From Sphaerotilus uruguayifluvii (GTDB lineage: Bacteria > Pseudomonadota > Gammaproteobacteria > Burkholderiales > Burkholderiaceae_C): a stretch of DNA of 64,000 nt. The notes beneath the pieces are model-generated. The model saw only the letters and a list, made by a program, of their open reading frames with translations. It was not told the origin of the DNA and did no database searches. Position numbers and translations under genes: made by a program. Below, piece by piece: positions 19,183 to 29,777 of the stretch. Each line of letters opens with the position of its first letter. Position 1 is the first letter of the stretch. The stretch spans positions 1 through 64,000 of the forward strand of contig NZ_JABSNM010000018.1 of NCBI RefSeq assembly GCF_013294065.1, given 5' to 3'.

Positions 19183-20418
19183 ATGAAGACGATCCAGAAG
19201 ACGACGATGAAGCTGGCCGTTCTGGCCTGGGCCGCGGCCGCCTGCGCTGCGCAGGCCGGCACGCTCGTCATCAACACCGATGCCTCCGACCCGGCGCCGA
19301 AGGCCGCCTGGGAGGCGATGGCCAAGGGCTTCATGGCCGCCAACCCGGACGTGACGGTCAAGATCAACACCTTCGACCATGAAGGCTTCAAGACCTCGAT
19401 CCGCAACTTCCTGTCGGCCAACCCGCCCGACATCGTGACCTGGTACGCCGGCAACCGGATGGCGCCGTTCGTCAACGCCGGCCTGTTCGAGGATGTCTCC
19501 GACGTCTGGGCCAAGGAAGGCCTGAACGACAAGCTGAAGTCCGCCGTCTCGTCGATGACGATCGGCGGCAAGCAGTGGGGCGTGCCCTACACCTACTACC
19601 AGTGGGGCATCTACTACCGCAAGGACATCTTCGCGAAGAACAACATCGCGGTGCCGAAGGACTGGAAGGAGCTGCTGGCCGCCAGCGCCAGGCTCAAGGC
19701 CGCGGGCGTCACGCCCTTCGCGATCGGCACCAAGGCGCTGTGGCCGACGGGGGGCTGGTTCGACTACCTGAACATGCGCGTCAACGGCTACGAGTTCCAC
19801 ATGGACCTCACCGCCGGCAAGGTGCCCTACACCGATGCGCGGGTGCAGGCCGTCTTCGACCGCTGGGACGAGCTGACCAAGCCGGGCTACTTCCTGGCCA
19901 ACCACGCCAGCTATGACTGGCAGGACGCGGTGCCGGCCTTCGTCAAGGGCGAGGCGGCGATGTATCTGATGGGCAACTTCGCGGTCGATCCGTTCAAGAA
20001 AGGCGGCCTGAGCGAGGCGCAGCTCGGCTTCATGCAGTTCCCGAAGATCGGCAACGTGCCGATGGCCGAGGACGCGCCGACCGACACCATCCACATTCCC
20101 GCCAAGGCGAAGAACAAGGAGGACGCGCGCCGCTTCCTCGCCTACGCCGCCAGCGCCAAGGTGCAGACCGAGGTCAACGCCATCCTCGGCCAGCTGCCGG
20201 TCAACAAGGACGCCACCCGCCCGAGCGACACCTACCTGAAGGACGGCTTCACGATGCTGTCGAACGCGCACGCGCTGGGCCAGTTCTACGACCGCGACGC
20301 GCCCGCCGAGATGGCCAAGGCCGGCATGGAGGGCTTCCAGCGCTACATGGTCAAGCCGGAGTCGCGCAAGGAGGTGCTGGAGCGCCTCGAGCAGGTGCGC
20401 CAGCGCGTCTACAAGTAA
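19183..20418 (+). CDS. Sugar ABC transporter substrate-binding protein (CUT1 family)
   Basis: 411 aa. A signal peptide (about 1-25, ending CAAQA) directs export to the periplasm. The mature part is a family 1 solute-binding protein: FMAANPDVTVKINTF, PPDIVTWYAGNRM, GIYYRKDIFAKNNI, FVKGEAAMYLMGNFAVD and a C-terminal lobe ending RLEQVRQRVYK. Aromatic clusters such as YTYYQWGIYYR could stack on sugar rings. Context makes galactosides (melibiose, raffinose, lactose or galacto-oligosaccharides) the best guess. The specificity itself cannot be read from sequence. Confidence 0.92.
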   Translation: MKTIQKTTMKLAVLAWAAAACAAQAGTLVINTDASDPAPKAAWEAMAKGFMAANPDVTVKINTFDHEGFKTSIRNFLSANPPDIVTWYAGNRMAPFVNAGLFEDVSDVWAKEGLNDKLKSAVSSMTIGGKQWGVPYTYYQWGIYYRKDIFAKNNIAVPKDWKELLAASARLKAAGVTPFAIGTKALWPTGGWFDYLNMRVNGYEFHMDLTAGKVPYTDARVQAVFDRWDELTKPGYFLANHASYDWQDAVPAFVKGEAAMYLMGNFAVDPFKKGGLSEAQLGFMQFPKIGNVPMAEDAPTDTIHIPAKAKNKEDARRFLAYAASAKVQTEVNAILGQLPVNKDATRPSDTYLKDGFTMLSNAHALGQFYDRDAPAEMAKAGMEGFQRYMVKPESRKEVLERLEQVRQRVYK

Positions 20419-20445
20419 GTCAGCCCCGCCGCCCGCCCGCCTCCG

Positions 20446-21378
20446 ATGTCCGCCCTTGCGTCCCGTCCGATGACCGCCCCGCCCCCTCGCCTGTCCTGGT
20501 GGCGCCGCCACCAGCGCCAGCTCGCCCCCTGGCTCTTCCTGATGCCGGCGCTGCTGATGTTCGGCCTCTACGTGATCGCGCCGATCTTCGAGTCGATCGC
20601 GATCAGCCTGTACGACTGGGACGGGCTGGGCGAGGCGAAGTTCGTCGGCCTGGCCAACTACATCGAGCTGGCGGGCGACCCGGACTTCCGCGTCGCGCTG
20701 AAGAACAACCTGCTGTGGCTGGTGTTCTTCCTGCTGTCGGTGCCGGTCGGGCTGGGCCTGGCGCTGTTCCTGAACCAGACGGTGAGCGGCATCCGGCTGG
20801 TCAAGTCGATGTTCTTCTTTCCCTTCGTGATCTCGCAGGTCGTCATCGGCCTGGTCTTCACCTGGTTCTACAACCCGACCACCGGGCTGCTGCCGCAGCT
20901 GCTGGCGTGGGTCGGCCTGCCGGACGTGGCGGTGCTGTCCGACGAGCGGCTGGTGAACTACGGGATCATCGCCGCGGCGCTCTACCCGCAGATCGCCTAC
21001 TGCATGATCCTCTACCTCACCGGGTTGAACAGCGTGCGCCCTGACCTGATCGAGGCCGCGCGCCTGGAGGGCGCCAAGGGCTGGTCGATGCTCTGGCATG
21101 TGGTGCTGCCGCAGCTGCGCCCGGCCACCTTCATCGCGGTGGTGGTGACCATCATCGGCTCGCTGCGCAGCTTCGACATGGTCTCGATCATGACCTCCGG
21201 CGGCCCCTACGGCTCCTCGCGGGTGCTCGCCTTCTACATGTACGAGCAGGCGCTGAGCGAATACGGCTACCGCATGGGCTACGGCACCGCGATCGCCACC
21301 GTGCTGTTCTCGATCATGCTCGTCTACATCACCTTCGTGCTGTGGCGCATCTACCAGCAAGAGAAGGACCTGGCCTGA
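20446..21378 (+). CDS. Sugar ABC transporter permease, MalF-like
   Basis: 310 aa from the ATG at 20446; an ATG at 20470 (MTAPPP) is an alternative start. Six TM helices are apparent, the first at about 27-48 (APWLFLMPALLMFGLYVIAP). The EAA coupling loop reads EAARLEGAKGWSMLWHVVLPQLRP near residues 203-225 and contacts the ATPase. The stop TGA shares its A with the next gene's ATG (TGATG at 21376-21380), so the two permeases are translationally coupled and presumably form a heterodimer. Confidence 0.93.
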   Translation: MSALASRPMTAPPPRLSWWRRHQRQLAPWLFLMPALLMFGLYVIAPIFESIAISLYDWDGLGEAKFVGLANYIELAGDPDFRVALKNNLLWLVFFLLSVPVGLGLALFLNQTVSGIRLVKSMFFFPFVISQVVIGLVFTWFYNPTTGLLPQLLAWVGLPDVAVLSDERLVNYGIIAAALYPQIAYCMILYLTGLNSVRPDLIEAARLEGAKGWSMLWHVVLPQLRPATFIAVVVTIIGSLRSFDMVSIMTSGGPYGSSRVLAFYMYEQALSEYGYRMGYGTAIATVLFSIMLVYITFVLWRIYQQEKDLA

Positions 21379-22229
21379 TGTTCCCGACCCCGATCGAACG
21401 CTGCTCGCCGCTGACGCGCGGGCTCTACAAGGCCGGCCTGCCGCTGGCGCTGGTCGTGTGGCTGCTGCCCATCCTGGCGGTGGCGACGACCTCCATCCGC
21501 GGCGCCGGCGACATGGCCGCCGGCAACTACTGGGGCCTGCCGACCGAATGGCAGCTGCTGGAGAACTACACCGCGGTGTTCCGCGACACCCCGATCGCGC
21601 GCTACATCCTCAACAGCCTGCTGGTGGCGATCCCGACGGTGGCGGGCGCCATCGCGCTGAGCTGCCTGGCGGGCTTCGCGCTGGGCGTCTACCGCTTCAA
21701 GGCCAACCTGGCGGTGTTCTTCCTCTTCGTCGGCGGCAACTTCATTCCGTTCCAGATCCTGATGGTGCCGGTGCGCGACCTGAGCCTGCGCCTGGGCCTG
21801 TACGACTCGATCGGCGCGCTGGTGCTGTTCCACATCGCCTTCCAGACCGGCTTCTGCACCTTCTTCATGCGCAACTTCATCCGCGACCTGCCCCACGAGC
21901 TGATCGAGGCGGCTCGCATCGAGGGCGCCAGCGAGTGGCAGATCTTCTGGAAGGTCGTGCTGCCGCTGGTGCGCCCGGCGCTGGCGGCGCTGTCGGTGCT
22001 GATCTTCACCTTCATCTGGAACGACTATTTCTGGGCCACCGTGCTGATCCAGGGCGATCACGCGATGCCGGTCACCGGCGGGCTGAAGTCGCTCAACGGC
22101 CAGTGGGTGGCGCAGTGGCATCTGGTGTCGGCCGGATCGATCATCGCCGCGCTGCCGCCGGTGGCGATCTTCTTCCTGATGCAGAAGCAGTTCATCGCCG
22201 GCCTGACGCTCGGCGCGACCAAGGGCTGA
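21378..22229 (+). CDS. Sugar ABC transporter permease, MalG-like
   Basis: 283 aa from the ATG at 21378. Six TM helices are predicted by eye, the first at about 20-40 (LPLALVVWLLPILAVATTSI). The EAA loop is EAARIEGASEWQIFWKVVLPLVRP, and the C-terminus FIAGLTLGATKG is the usual MalG-type ending. It completes the transporter with the upstream binding protein, MalF-like permease and MalK-type ATPase. The next gene begins 11 bp downstream. Confidence 0.93.
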   Translation: MFPTPIERCSPLTRGLYKAGLPLALVVWLLPILAVATTSIRGAGDMAAGNYWGLPTEWQLLENYTAVFRDTPIARYILNSLLVAIPTVAGAIALSCLAGFALGVYRFKANLAVFFLFVGGNFIPFQILMVPVRDLSLRLGLYDSIGALVLFHIAFQTGFCTFFMRNFIRDLPHELIEAARIEGASEWQIFWKVVLPLVRPALAALSVLIFTFIWNDYFWATVLIQGDHAMPVTGGLKSLNGQWVAQWHLVSAGSIIAALPPVAIFFLMQKQFIAGLTLGATKG

Positions 22230-22239
22230 GGGCCGAGCC

Positions 22240-24399
22240 GTGACGACGCCGTCTCCTGAATTCATCACCCTGCACGGCCGGCGCAGCAGCCTCGTGCTGG
22301 AACTGGCGCCCGGCGAGGCGCCGCTGTGGCGCCACTGGGGCGCGCGCCTGCCCGACGGGATCGACCCGGGCGCTGCGCTGCGCGACACCCGCGCGCTGCC
22401 GACCTTCGCGCTCGACCAGGACCTGCCGCTCACGGTGGCGCCGGTCTTCGGCACCGGCTGGTTCGGCCAGAGCGCGCTGCTGGCGCACCGCGAGGGCCGC
22501 GACTTCGCGCAGGGCTGGACCGGCTGCACGGTCGAGTGGACCGCGCCGGGGCGCGCGCTGACGCTGCACCTGACCGACGCGGTGGCGCGGCTGCGCCTGG
22601 ACCTGTCGATCGCGCTGGACGCCGACAGCGACGTGCTGGTGCTGCGCTCGACGCTGCACAACGATGGCGATACCGCGCTCGACCTGCAGTGGCTGGCTGC
22701 CGGCACGCTGCCGCTGCCCGGCCGCTGCGACGCGGTGCGCTCCTTCGCCGGCCAGCATGTGCACGAGTTCCTGCCGCAGACCGACCCGCTGACCCGCAGC
22801 CTGTGGCGCAAGGAGAGCCGGCGCGGCCGCACCAGCCACGACTGCTTTCCCGGCGCGGTGGTCACCACGCCGGGCGCCACCGCGCAGACCGGACGGGTCT
22901 TCGGCGCGCACCTGGCCTGGTCGGGCAACCACCAGCAGACGATCGAGTGGCTGCACGACGGCCAGTACCAGTGGCAGTTCGGCGAATGGCTGGCGCCGGG
23001 CGAGGGCCGGCTGGCGCCGGGCGAGTCGCTCACGACGCCGGAGCTGGTGGCCAGCTGCTCCGACCAGGGCCTCGACGGCCTGGCGGCCAACTTCCATGCC
23101 GAGCTGCGCCGACGCCTGGACTGGCCGGGCGGCGCGATGCGCCCGCGCCCGGTGCACCTCAACACCTGGGAGGGCGTCTACTTCGACGTGCATCCGGGCC
23201 CGGTGAAGGAGATGGCCACCGCGGCCGCCGCGCTGGGCATCGAGCGCTTCGTGCTCGACGACGGCTGGTTCCACGGCCGCCACCATGACCGCGCCGCGCT
23301 CGGCGACTGGTGGCCCGATGCGACCAAGTTTCCCGACGGCCTGGGCGGGCTGATCGCGCACGTCAACGCGCTGGGCATGGAGTTCGGCCTATGGGTGGAG
23401 CCGGAGATGGTCAGCCCGGACAGCGAACTGTTCCGCGCCCATCCCGACTGGGCGCTGCAGATCGCCGGGCGGCCGCTGCTGACCGCGCGCAACCAGCTGG
23501 TGCTCGACATCGCGCGTCCCGAGGCGAGCGACTACCTGTTCGAGAAGATCGCCGCGCTCCTGGCCGCGCACCCGATCCGCTACCTGAAATGGGACCTGAA
23601 CCGCGACCTGGCGCCGGCCGGCCTGGGTGACGGACGCGCCGGCTACCGCGCGCAGGTGCTGGCGGCCTATGCGCTGATGGCGCGGCTGCGCGCGGCCTTC
23701 CCCGAGGTGGAGATCGAGAGCTGCTCGGGCGGCGGCGGACGCATCGACTTCGGCGTGCTGCGCCATGCGCACCGCGTGTGGACCAGCGACTGCATCGACG
23801 CGCTCTCGCGGGTCGAGATGCAGCGCGGCTTCCTGCAGTTCTTCCCGCCGGAGATCATGGGCGCGCATGTCGGCACGGCGCCGGCGCACACCACCGGGCG
23901 CACGCAGGCGATGGCCTTCCGCGCGGCGGTGGCGCTCGCCGGCCACTTCGGGGTCGAGCTGGACCCGCGGCAGCTCTCGCCCGAGGACGCCGACGAGCTG
24001 CGCGGCTGGATCGCGCTGCACCAGCAGCTGCGCGACCGGCTGCACCACGGCCGGGTCTGGCGCGGCGAGGCCGGCGACGGCCTGCACTGGCAGTTCCATG
24101 CCGACGCGGACACCGCCGACGGCGTGCTGATCGTGCTGCGCACCCGCCCGAGCGACCACCGCCAGCCGCCGGCGCTGCGCCTGCCGATGCTGAACGCGGC
24201 CGCCCGCTACCGGGTGCGCGAGCTGCGCCCGGCCGGCGCGCCGCGGCGCGAGGGCCGCCACCACACCGCGCCCTTCTTCGATGCGCAGGACAGCGCCGAG
24301 GGCGTGACCCTGGCCGGCGCCTGGCTGGCCGAGGTCGGCCTGCCGATGCTGCGCGCCCCGGCCGAGACCGCCTTCATCGCGAGGATCGAGCGTGTCTGA
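22240..24399 (+). CDS. Alpha-galactosidase, glycoside hydrolase family 36
   Basis: 719 aa from a GTG at 22240. GH36 enzymes remove terminal alpha-linked galactose from melibiose, raffinose and galactomannan fragments. The nucleophile is Asp452 in KWDLNRDL and the acid/base is Asp517 in WTSDCIDAL. The N-terminal beta-sandwich spans about 1-300, the barrel from about 310 ([30 protein letters not shown]) to 620, and a C-terminal beta domain follows. [11 protein letters not shown] and [12 protein letters not shown] are family signatures. No signal peptide, so it acts in the cytoplasm. Its last 8 bp overlap the galT start. Confidence 0.95.
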   Translation: MTTPSPEFITLHGRRSSLVLELAPGEAPLWRHWGARLPDGIDPGAALRDTRALPTFALDQDLPLTVAPVFGTGWFGQSALLAHREGRDFAQGWTGCTVEWTAPGRALTLHLTDAVARLRLDLSIALDADSDVLVLRSTLHNDGDTALDLQWLAAGTLPLPGRCDAVRSFAGQHVHEFLPQTDPLTRSLWRKESRRGRTSHDCFPGAVVTTPGATAQTGRVFGAHLAWSGNHQQTIEWLHDGQYQWQFGEWLAPGEGRLAPGESLTTPELVASCSDQGLDGLAANFHAELRRRLDWPGGAMRPRPVHLNTWEGVYFDVHPGPVKEMATAAAALGIERFVLDDGWFHGRHHDRAALGDWWPDATKFPDGLGGLIAHVNALGMEFGLWVEPEMVSPDSELFRAHPDWALQIAGRPLLTARNQLVLDIARPEASDYLFEKIAALLAAHPIRYLKWDLNRDLAPAGLGDGRAGYRAQVLAAYALMARLRAAFPEVEIESCSGGGGRIDFGVLRHAHRVWTSDCIDALSRVEMQRGFLQFFPPEIMGAHVGTAPAHTTGRTQAMAFRAAVALAGHFGVELDPRQLSPEDADELRGWIALHQQLRDRLHHGRVWRGEAGDGLHWQFHADADTADGVLIVLRTRPSDHRQPPALRLPMLNAAARYRVRELRPAGAPRREGRHHTAPFFDAQDSAEGVTLAGAWLAEVGLPMLRAPAETAFIARIERV

Positions 24400-25468
24400 G
24401 CCGATGGATCTCTCCCCGCCCCGCTTCGATCCGGCCGAGCACAGCCACCGCCGCCGCAATCCGCTGACCGGCCAGTGGGTGCTGGTCTCGCCGCACCGGG
24501 CGAAGCGCCCGTGGCAGGGCCGCCAGGAGGCGGCCGACGACACGGTGCAGCCCGCGCATGATCCGCACTGCTATCTGTGCGCGGGCAACACCCGGGTCAG
24601 CGGCGACGTCAATCCGCCCTACACCGGCACCTTCGTCTTCACCAACGACCACGCGGCGCTGATGCCCGAGGTGCCGGCCGCAGCGCCGCAGACCCGCCTC
24701 GACCCGCTGTTCCAGGCCGAGGCCGCACGCGGCACCAGCCGTGTCATCTGCTTCTCGCCCGACCACTCGCGCACGCTGCCGGAGCTGCCGCTGCCGGCGA
24801 TCCGCGGCGTGATCGACACCTGGGCGGCGCAGAGCGAGGAGCTCGGCGCGCGCCATCCGTGGGTGCAGGTCTTCGAGAACAAGGGCGCGATCATGGGCTG
24901 CTCGCAGCCGCATCCGCACGGCCAGATCTGGGCCTGCGACCACCTGCCCAACGAGGCCGCCACCGAGGACCGCCACCAGCGCGAGCACCTCGCCGCACAC
25001 GGCCGGTCGCTGCTGCTGGCGTATGCCGAGCGCGAGGCCGCCACCGGCGAGCGCGTGGTGGTGCAGACCGCGCACTGGCTGGCGGTGGTGCCGTGGTGGG
25101 CGACCTGGCCGTTCGAGACGCTGCTGCTGCCGCGCTTCGCGGTGCAGCGCCTGCCCCAGCTCACGCCCGCGCAGCGCGACGACCTGGCCGAGGCGCTGCG
25201 CCGGCTCACCAGCCGCTACGACAACCTGTTCCGGTGCAGCTTTCCCTACTCGATGGGCTGGCACGGCGCGCCCTTCGACGGCACGGCCGGCCTGCACTGG
25301 CAGCTGCACGCGCATTTCTATCCCCCGCTGCTGCGCTCGGCCACGGTGCGCAAGTTCATGGTCGGCTTCGAGATGCTGGCCGAGGCGCAGCGCGACCTCA
25401 CCCCCGAGCAGGCCGCCGCGCAGCTGCGCGCGGTCAGCGACGTCCACTACCGATGCCCACCCCCATGA
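24392..25468 (+). CDS. galT: Galactose-1-phosphate uridylyltransferase
   Basis: 358 aa from a GTG at 24392 that overlaps the alpha-galactosidase end. It exchanges UMP between UDP-glucose and galactose-1-phosphate in the Leloir pathway. The active-site HPHGQ is at 174-178, with the uridylylated His at 176. A zinc-ligand pair CYLC is at 60-63, and [12 protein letters not shown] precedes the active site. The C-terminal HIT-like half contains [21 protein letters not shown]. The length matches the family. The stop overlaps the galK start as ATGA. Uses UDP-glucose; galE and galU are not in the window. Confidence 0.96.
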   Translation: MSEPMDLSPPRFDPAEHSHRRRNPLTGQWVLVSPHRAKRPWQGRQEAADDTVQPAHDPHCYLCAGNTRVSGDVNPPYTGTFVFTNDHAALMPEVPAAAPQTRLDPLFQAEAARGTSRVICFSPDHSRTLPELPLPAIRGVIDTWAAQSEELGARHPWVQVFENKGAIMGCSQPHPHGQIWACDHLPNEAATEDRHQREHLAAHGRSLLLAYAEREAATGERVVVQTAHWLAVVPWWATWPFETLLLPRFAVQRLPQLTPAQRDDLAEALRRLTSRYDNLFRCSFPYSMGWHGAPFDGTAGLHWQLHAHFYPPLLRSATVRKFMVGFEMLAEAQRDLTPEQAAAQLRAVSDVHYRCPPP

Positions 25469-26655
25469 GCGCCACCCGCGACCTCCTGGCGCGCCGCTGC
25501 GACGACGCGATGCGCCAGGCCTTCGATCAGACGCCCGACTTCCACGTCCAGGCCCCGGGCCGCGTCAACCTGATCGGCGAGCACACCGACTACAACGACG
25601 GCTTCGTTCTGCCCTGCGCGATCGACTACCGCACCGTCATCGCGGTGCGGCGGCGCCCGGACCGGCGGCTGCGGGTCGTCGCCGCCGACCTGCACGGCGA
25701 GACCGACGAGATCGACCTCGACGGCGACATCGCGCACCACCCCACGCAGCAGTGGAGCGACTATGTGCGCGGCACGGTGCGCATGCTGCGCGAGCACCTG
25801 GCCGCGCGCGGCCTGCGGCTGCAGGGCGCCGATCTGGCGATCGCCGGCAACGTGCCGCAGGGCGCCGGCCTGTCGTCCTCGGCGGCGCTGGAGGTGGCGG
25901 TCGGCCAGGTCTGGCGCCAGCTCGGCGGCCTGGACGATGCGCTGCTGTCGGCGGTCGATCTGGCGGTGCTGGCGCAGCGCGCCGAGAACCGCTTCGTCGG
26001 CGTCAACTGCGGCATCATGGACCAGATGATCTCCGCCTGCGGCCAGGCCGGCCACGCGCTGCTGATCGACTGCCGCCATCTGACGCAGCGCCGCGCGGTG
26101 CCGATGCCCGCGGGCGTGGCGGTGATGATCGTGCACTCGCGGGTGCGCCGCGGCCTGGTCGACAGCGAGTACAACACCCGGCGCCAGCAGTGCGAGGCCG
26201 CGGCCGCGCACTACCGCGTGCCGGCGCTGCGCGACGTCGACGAGACGCGGCTGATGCAGGACGCCGCCGGGCTCGATCCGCTCGTCTTCCGCCGCGCCCG
26301 CCACATCGTCACCGAGAACGCGCGCACGCTGGCCGCGGCCCAGGCGCTGCAGGCCGGCGACCTGAAGCGCCTGGGCACGCTGATGGCCGCCTCGCACGAC
26401 TCGATGCGCGACGACTTCGAGATCACCCATCCGGCCATCGACCGCCTGGTCGAGATCGCGCAGGCGGCGATCGGGCCGCGGGGCGGCGCACGCATGACCG
26501 GCGGCGGCTTCGGCGGCTGCATCGTCGCGGTGCTGCCGGACGCGCAGGTGGCGGCGGTGCGCGCCGCGATCGAGGCCGGCTACCGCTCGCCCGAGGGCGA
26601 GCCGCCGACGATCTGGATCAGCCATGCCGCCGACGGCAGCGGAGTCCTGCAATGA
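25465..26655 (+). CDS. galK: Galactokinase
   Basis: 396 aa from the ATG at 25465, which overlaps the galT stop by four bases; an ATG at 25453 (MPTPM) is less likely. It phosphorylates galactose at C1. The galactokinase signature [18 protein letters not shown] lies at about 30-47, the GHMP ATP loop [15 protein letters not shown] near 133-147 and motif 3 [14 protein letters not shown] near 342-355. The substrate-contact NCGIMDQ is also present. Complete. Its stop overlaps the next start as ATGA. Confidence 0.97.
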   Translation: MSATRDLLARRCDDAMRQAFDQTPDFHVQAPGRVNLIGEHTDYNDGFVLPCAIDYRTVIAVRRRPDRRLRVVAADLHGETDEIDLDGDIAHHPTQQWSDYVRGTVRMLREHLAARGLRLQGADLAIAGNVPQGAGLSSSAALEVAVGQVWRQLGGLDDALLSAVDLAVLAQRAENRFVGVNCGIMDQMISACGQAGHALLIDCRHLTQRRAVPMPAGVAVMIVHSRVRRGLVDSEYNTRRQQCEAAAAHYRVPALRDVDETRLMQDAAGLDPLVFRRARHIVTENARTLAAAQALQAGDLKRLGTLMAASHDSMRDDFEITHPAIDRLVEIAQAAIGPRGGARMTGGGFGGCIVAVLPDAQVAAVRAAIEAGYRSPEGEPPTIWISHAADGSGVLQ

Positions 26656-27659
26656 AATCACCCCTCATGTCCCTGCACGGCCCCGACGGCCTGGAGATCA
26701 CGCTGAGCCCGCGGGGCGCGTCCTGGCTGTCGTGCCGGGTGCCGGTCGAGGGCAAGACCGGCCCGCGCGAGGTGCTCGCCGGCGGCTCGGACCCCGAGGA
26801 CCCGCAGCGCCTGGCCTGCTACGCCGGCGCCACCGTCGGGCGCTGGGCCAACCGCATCGCCGGCGCGGTGCTGCGCCGCGATGGCCACGTCTGGCCGCTG
26901 GTGCCGCACCCGGCCGGCTCCGCCCACCAGCTCCACGGCGGGCCGGACGGCTGGAGCCACAGGCTCTGGCGCATCGAGCAGCAGGCCGCGGACCAGGTCG
27001 TCTTCGCGCTGCATTCGCCCGACGGCGACCAGGGCTTTCCCGGCGCGATCGAAGTGCGGGTGCACTACCGCCTGCACCCGGGACGGCGGCTGCGCATCGA
27101 CTTCGAGGCCTGCGCCGACGCGCCCACGCCGCTGGCGATGACGAATCACGCCTATTTCAACCTCGATGGCGTCGGCGCCCCCGGCGACGCGCGGGCGCAG
27201 CGCCTGCGCCTGCACGCCGACGCCTGGATGCCGGTGGACGCCGCGCTGATCCCGACCGGCCCGCCGGTGGCGCTGGACGGCGAGATCCGCGCCGACGATC
27301 CGATGGACTTTCGCCAGTGGCGCCCCGCCGACGCCCGTGCGTTCGCGGCCCATCCGGCCCTGGCTGCGGCCGGCGGCTACGACCACGGCTGGCGGCTGGC
27401 CTCCGGCCACGCGCAGGAGGCTGCGCGGCTGGTCTCGGCCGACGGCCGGCTGGCGATGACGGTCGCCACCTCGATGCCGGCGCTGCAGTTCTACGACGGC
27501 CGCGCGCTGGTGCCGCCCTGCGCCGGCCTGGCGCTCGAGCCCGGCTGGCTGCCCGACAGCCTGGGGCGCGACGACACCGGCCAGCCCGACGCCTGGCTGC
27601 GCCCGGGCGTGCCGCGCCACGACTGGATCGAGTACCGCTTCTCCACTGCGGGACATTGA
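26652..27659 (+). CDS. galM: Aldose 1-epimerase (mutarotase)
   Basis: 335 aa from the ATG at 26652. It interconverts beta- and alpha-galactose so that GalK receives its alpha substrate after beta-galactosidase action. Visible motifs: [24 protein letters not shown] (first catalytic His), [10 protein letters not shown] (second His) and [11 protein letters not shown], where the Glu is the likely base. It is the last gene of the coupled galT-galK-galM set. Downstream, 65 bp separate it from the PhaC-like gene, with no obvious terminator. Confidence 0.94.
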   Translation: MKSPLMSLHGPDGLEITLSPRGASWLSCRVPVEGKTGPREVLAGGSDPEDPQRLACYAGATVGRWANRIAGAVLRRDGHVWPLVPHPAGSAHQLHGGPDGWSHRLWRIEQQAADQVVFALHSPDGDQGFPGAIEVRVHYRLHPGRRLRIDFEACADAPTPLAMTNHAYFNLDGVGAPGDARAQRLRLHADAWMPVDAALIPTGPPVALDGEIRADDPMDFRQWRPADARAFAAHPALAAAGGYDHGWRLASGHAQEAARLVSADGRLAMTVATSMPALQFYDGRALVPPCAGLALEPGWLPDSLGRDDTGQPDAWLRPGVPRHDWIEYRFSTAGH

Positions 27660-27695
27660 GCGCGATCAACACCGGTCCGGCACGGAGATCAACAA

Positions 27696-27723
27696 TTGCT
27701 GCATCGCAACATGAAGATGCAGC
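27696..27723. promoter_or_regulatory. Nested inverted repeats directly upstream of the PhaC-like gene
   Basis: GCTGCAT (27698-27704) and ATGCAGC (27717-27723) are perfect inverted copies 12 bp apart, ending one base before the ATG. TTGC (27696-27699) and GCAA (27706-27709) form a second palindrome over the first arm. TGC/GCA-rich palindromes of this kind are recognised by PhaR-type repressors of polyhydroxyalkanoate genes in some proteobacteria. That link is inference. Confidence 0.45.
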
Positions 27724-27724
27724 C

Positions 27725-28861
27725 ATGACCGATACCGATGCTCCCGGTGCCCGCCCGCAGGCACGGACCCAGAACAGCGTGCCGTGGTTCTGGCCGCTCG
27801 AGATGATCTCGGCGATGACGCACCAGGAGCTCGACACCTACCGCCGCGGCCTGGCGACCTTCGCCGAGGCGGTCCGGCTCGACACCGGGCTGACGCCGAA
27901 GTTCGCGACGCCGAACCGGGTGCTGCTGGACCTGCACACGATGCGGCTGCGCGACTTCACGCCGGCCGACGCGCCGGCCAGGCAGACGCCGACGATCATC
28001 GACGCGCCTTTCGCCGGCCATTCCTCCTCGATCGCCGACTTCTCGGACGGACAGAGCCTGGTGCAGACGATGCTCGCCGCCGGGGTGCACCGCCTTCTCG
28101 TCACCGACTGGAAGAGCGCGACCCCGGAGATGCGCGACTACGACATCGACAACTACCTCGCCGAGATCAATGTCGCGGTCGACGAGGTCGGCGGGCGGGC
28201 GCATCTGGTCGGGCTGTGCCAGGGCGGCTGGATGTCGGCGATGTATGCGGCGCGCTATCCGCACAAGGTCGCCAGCCTGGTGCTGGCCGGTTCACCGATC
28301 GACACCGAGGCCGGCCACGGCCCGCTGCGCGAGATGTCGCACCGGCTGCCGATGGCCGACTTCGAGCGGCTGGTGCAGATCGGCGGGGGCTTCATGCGCG
28401 GACGGCTGATGCTGTCGGCCTGGAAGAACATGCACCCGGGCGAGCAGTACTTCGGCAAGTACCTCGACCTGTACGAGCACATCGACGATCCGGCCTTCGT
28501 GCGCAAGCGCGAGGATTTCGAGGCCTGGTACGAGAACCCGATCGACCTGCCCGGCCGCTGGTACCTGCAGGCGGTTCAGCAGCTCTTCAAGGAGAACCGC
28601 CTGGCGCGCGGCACCTTCGTCGGCCTGGGCCGCACGCTGTCGCTGGGCGACATCCGCTGCCCGGTCACGCTGATGGCCGGCGAGCAGGACGACATCACCA
28701 CCTGGGAGCAGGTCTTCGACGCTGGCAAGTACCTCGGCACGCCACCGGCCGATCTGGTGAAGCTGCTGGTGCCGGGCGGCCACATCGGCCTGTTCATGGG
28801 CAGCCGCACGCTCAAGGAACACTGGCCGGGCGTGGCACAGCGCATCGCATCGCTCGGCTGA
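27725..28861 (+). CDS. PhaC-like alpha/beta hydrolase (PHA synthase-related)
   Basis: 378 aa from the ATG at 27725. The lipase-like box is GLCQGGW with Cys165 as nucleophile, matching the GxCxGG box of polyhydroxyalkanoate synthases rather than a serine hydrolase. The other triad residues are Asp322 or Asp323 (GEQDDITT) and His353 (PGGHIGLFMGS). TDWKSATPEMRDYDIDNYL resembles the PhaC segment TDWRNPD...DYI. It is shorter than class I PhaC (about 590) and near class III length (about 355), but no PhaE partner is adjacent. It may synthesise, remodel or cleave PHA. Probably a separate transcript from the gal operon. Confidence 0.7.
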   Translation: MTDTDAPGARPQARTQNSVPWFWPLEMISAMTHQELDTYRRGLATFAEAVRLDTGLTPKFATPNRVLLDLHTMRLRDFTPADAPARQTPTIIDAPFAGHSSSIADFSDGQSLVQTMLAAGVHRLLVTDWKSATPEMRDYDIDNYLAEINVAVDEVGGRAHLVGLCQGGWMSAMYAARYPHKVASLVLAGSPIDTEAGHGPLREMSHRLPMADFERLVQIGGGFMRGRLMLSAWKNMHPGEQYFGKYLDLYEHIDDPAFVRKREDFEAWYENPIDLPGRWYLQAVQQLFKENRLARGTFVGLGRTLSLGDIRCPVTLMAGEQDDITTWEQVFDAGKYLGTPPADLVKLLVPGGHIGLFMGSRTLKEHWPGVAQRIASLG

Positions 28862-28913
28862 GGGTCGGGACGGCTGTCATACTCGGGCGGATCGCCCTGC
28901 CCCCGCCCTGCCC

Positions 28914-29777
28914 ATGCGCCTGCAGATCCTCTCCGACCTTCATCTCGAGACCCAGCCGGACTGGACGGCCGCGCCGGCACCGGACGCCGACCTGCTGGTG
29001 CTGGCCGGCGACATCGGCTCCTACCAGCGCGGCTCGCGCCTGCAGGGCGACGATTTCGGCCTGGGCCGCTTCGCGCCGCGCCCGGGCTGGTCGCGGGTGC
29101 TGTTCGTGCCGGGCAACCACGAGTACGACGGCCTGGACCACGACGCCACCGGCCCGCGGCTGCAGGCGCTGTGCGCGCGGCTGGGCATCGAGTGGCTGGA
29201 CCGGCGCATCCGGGTGATCGACGGCGTGCGCTTCATCGGCACGACGCTGTGGAGCGACTTCGCCGCGCTCGGCCATCTGGACAAGGCGCTGCGCGCCGCC
29301 GACTGGTACCTGAGCCGCAACACCACGCTGCGCGAGGGCCGGCTGGTGATGGCCGCCGAGCTGCGCGAGATGGCGCTGGACTGCCAGCGCTGGCTGCGCG
29401 CGGCGCTGTGCGAGCCGCATGACGGCCCGACGGTGGTGGTCAGCCATTTCGCGCCGACGCTCGACAGCGCCGACCCGCGCTACGGCATGGTTCCGGGCAC
29501 CGCGGGCTTCTGCAACACGCTCGACGAGCTGCTGCCGCTGGCCGACCTGTGGATCCACGGCCACCTGCACTGCCCGGTCGACGTGACGCGCGCGGGCTGC
29601 CGCATCGTCTGCAACGCGCTGGGCTATGTGCACAAGGGCGAGCAGGACGGCCACCGGCCCGGCTGGTGCGTCGAGGTGCCCCGGCCTTCGGCCGAGGCGC
29701 TCACAGCGCGACGGCGTGCAGCCGCGTCGCTCCGAGCGTCCGGCGCGCGGGTTCCAGCAGATGCAGGTGGTGGGTGA
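28914..29777 (+). CDS. Calcineurin-like metallophosphoesterase
   Basis: 287 aa. All metal-binding motifs are visible: DLHLE (Asp8, His10), AGDIGS near 31-36, GNHEYDG near 67-73, VSHFAPT near 176-182 and GHLH near 209-212. The core is a stand-alone phosphoesterase of about 255 aa. The substrate is unknown; such proteins include nucleases and small-molecule phosphodiesterases. The last 77 bp overlap the 3' end of the convergent YhaN-like gene, so the C-terminal tail (about 263-287, ARRRAAASLRASG) is probably low in function. Confidence 0.85.
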   Translation: MRLQILSDLHLETQPDWTAAPAPDADLLVLAGDIGSYQRGSRLQGDDFGLGRFAPRPGWSRVLFVPGNHEYDGLDHDATGPRLQALCARLGIEWLDRRIRVIDGVRFIGTTLWSDFAALGHLDKALRAADWYLSRNTTLREGRLVMAAELREMALDCQRWLRAALCEPHDGPTVVVSHFAPTLDSADPRYGMVPGTAGFCNTLDELLPLADLWIHGHLHCPVDVTRAGCRIVCNALGYVHKGEQDGHRPGWCVEVPRPSAEALTARRRAAASLRASGARVPADAGGG

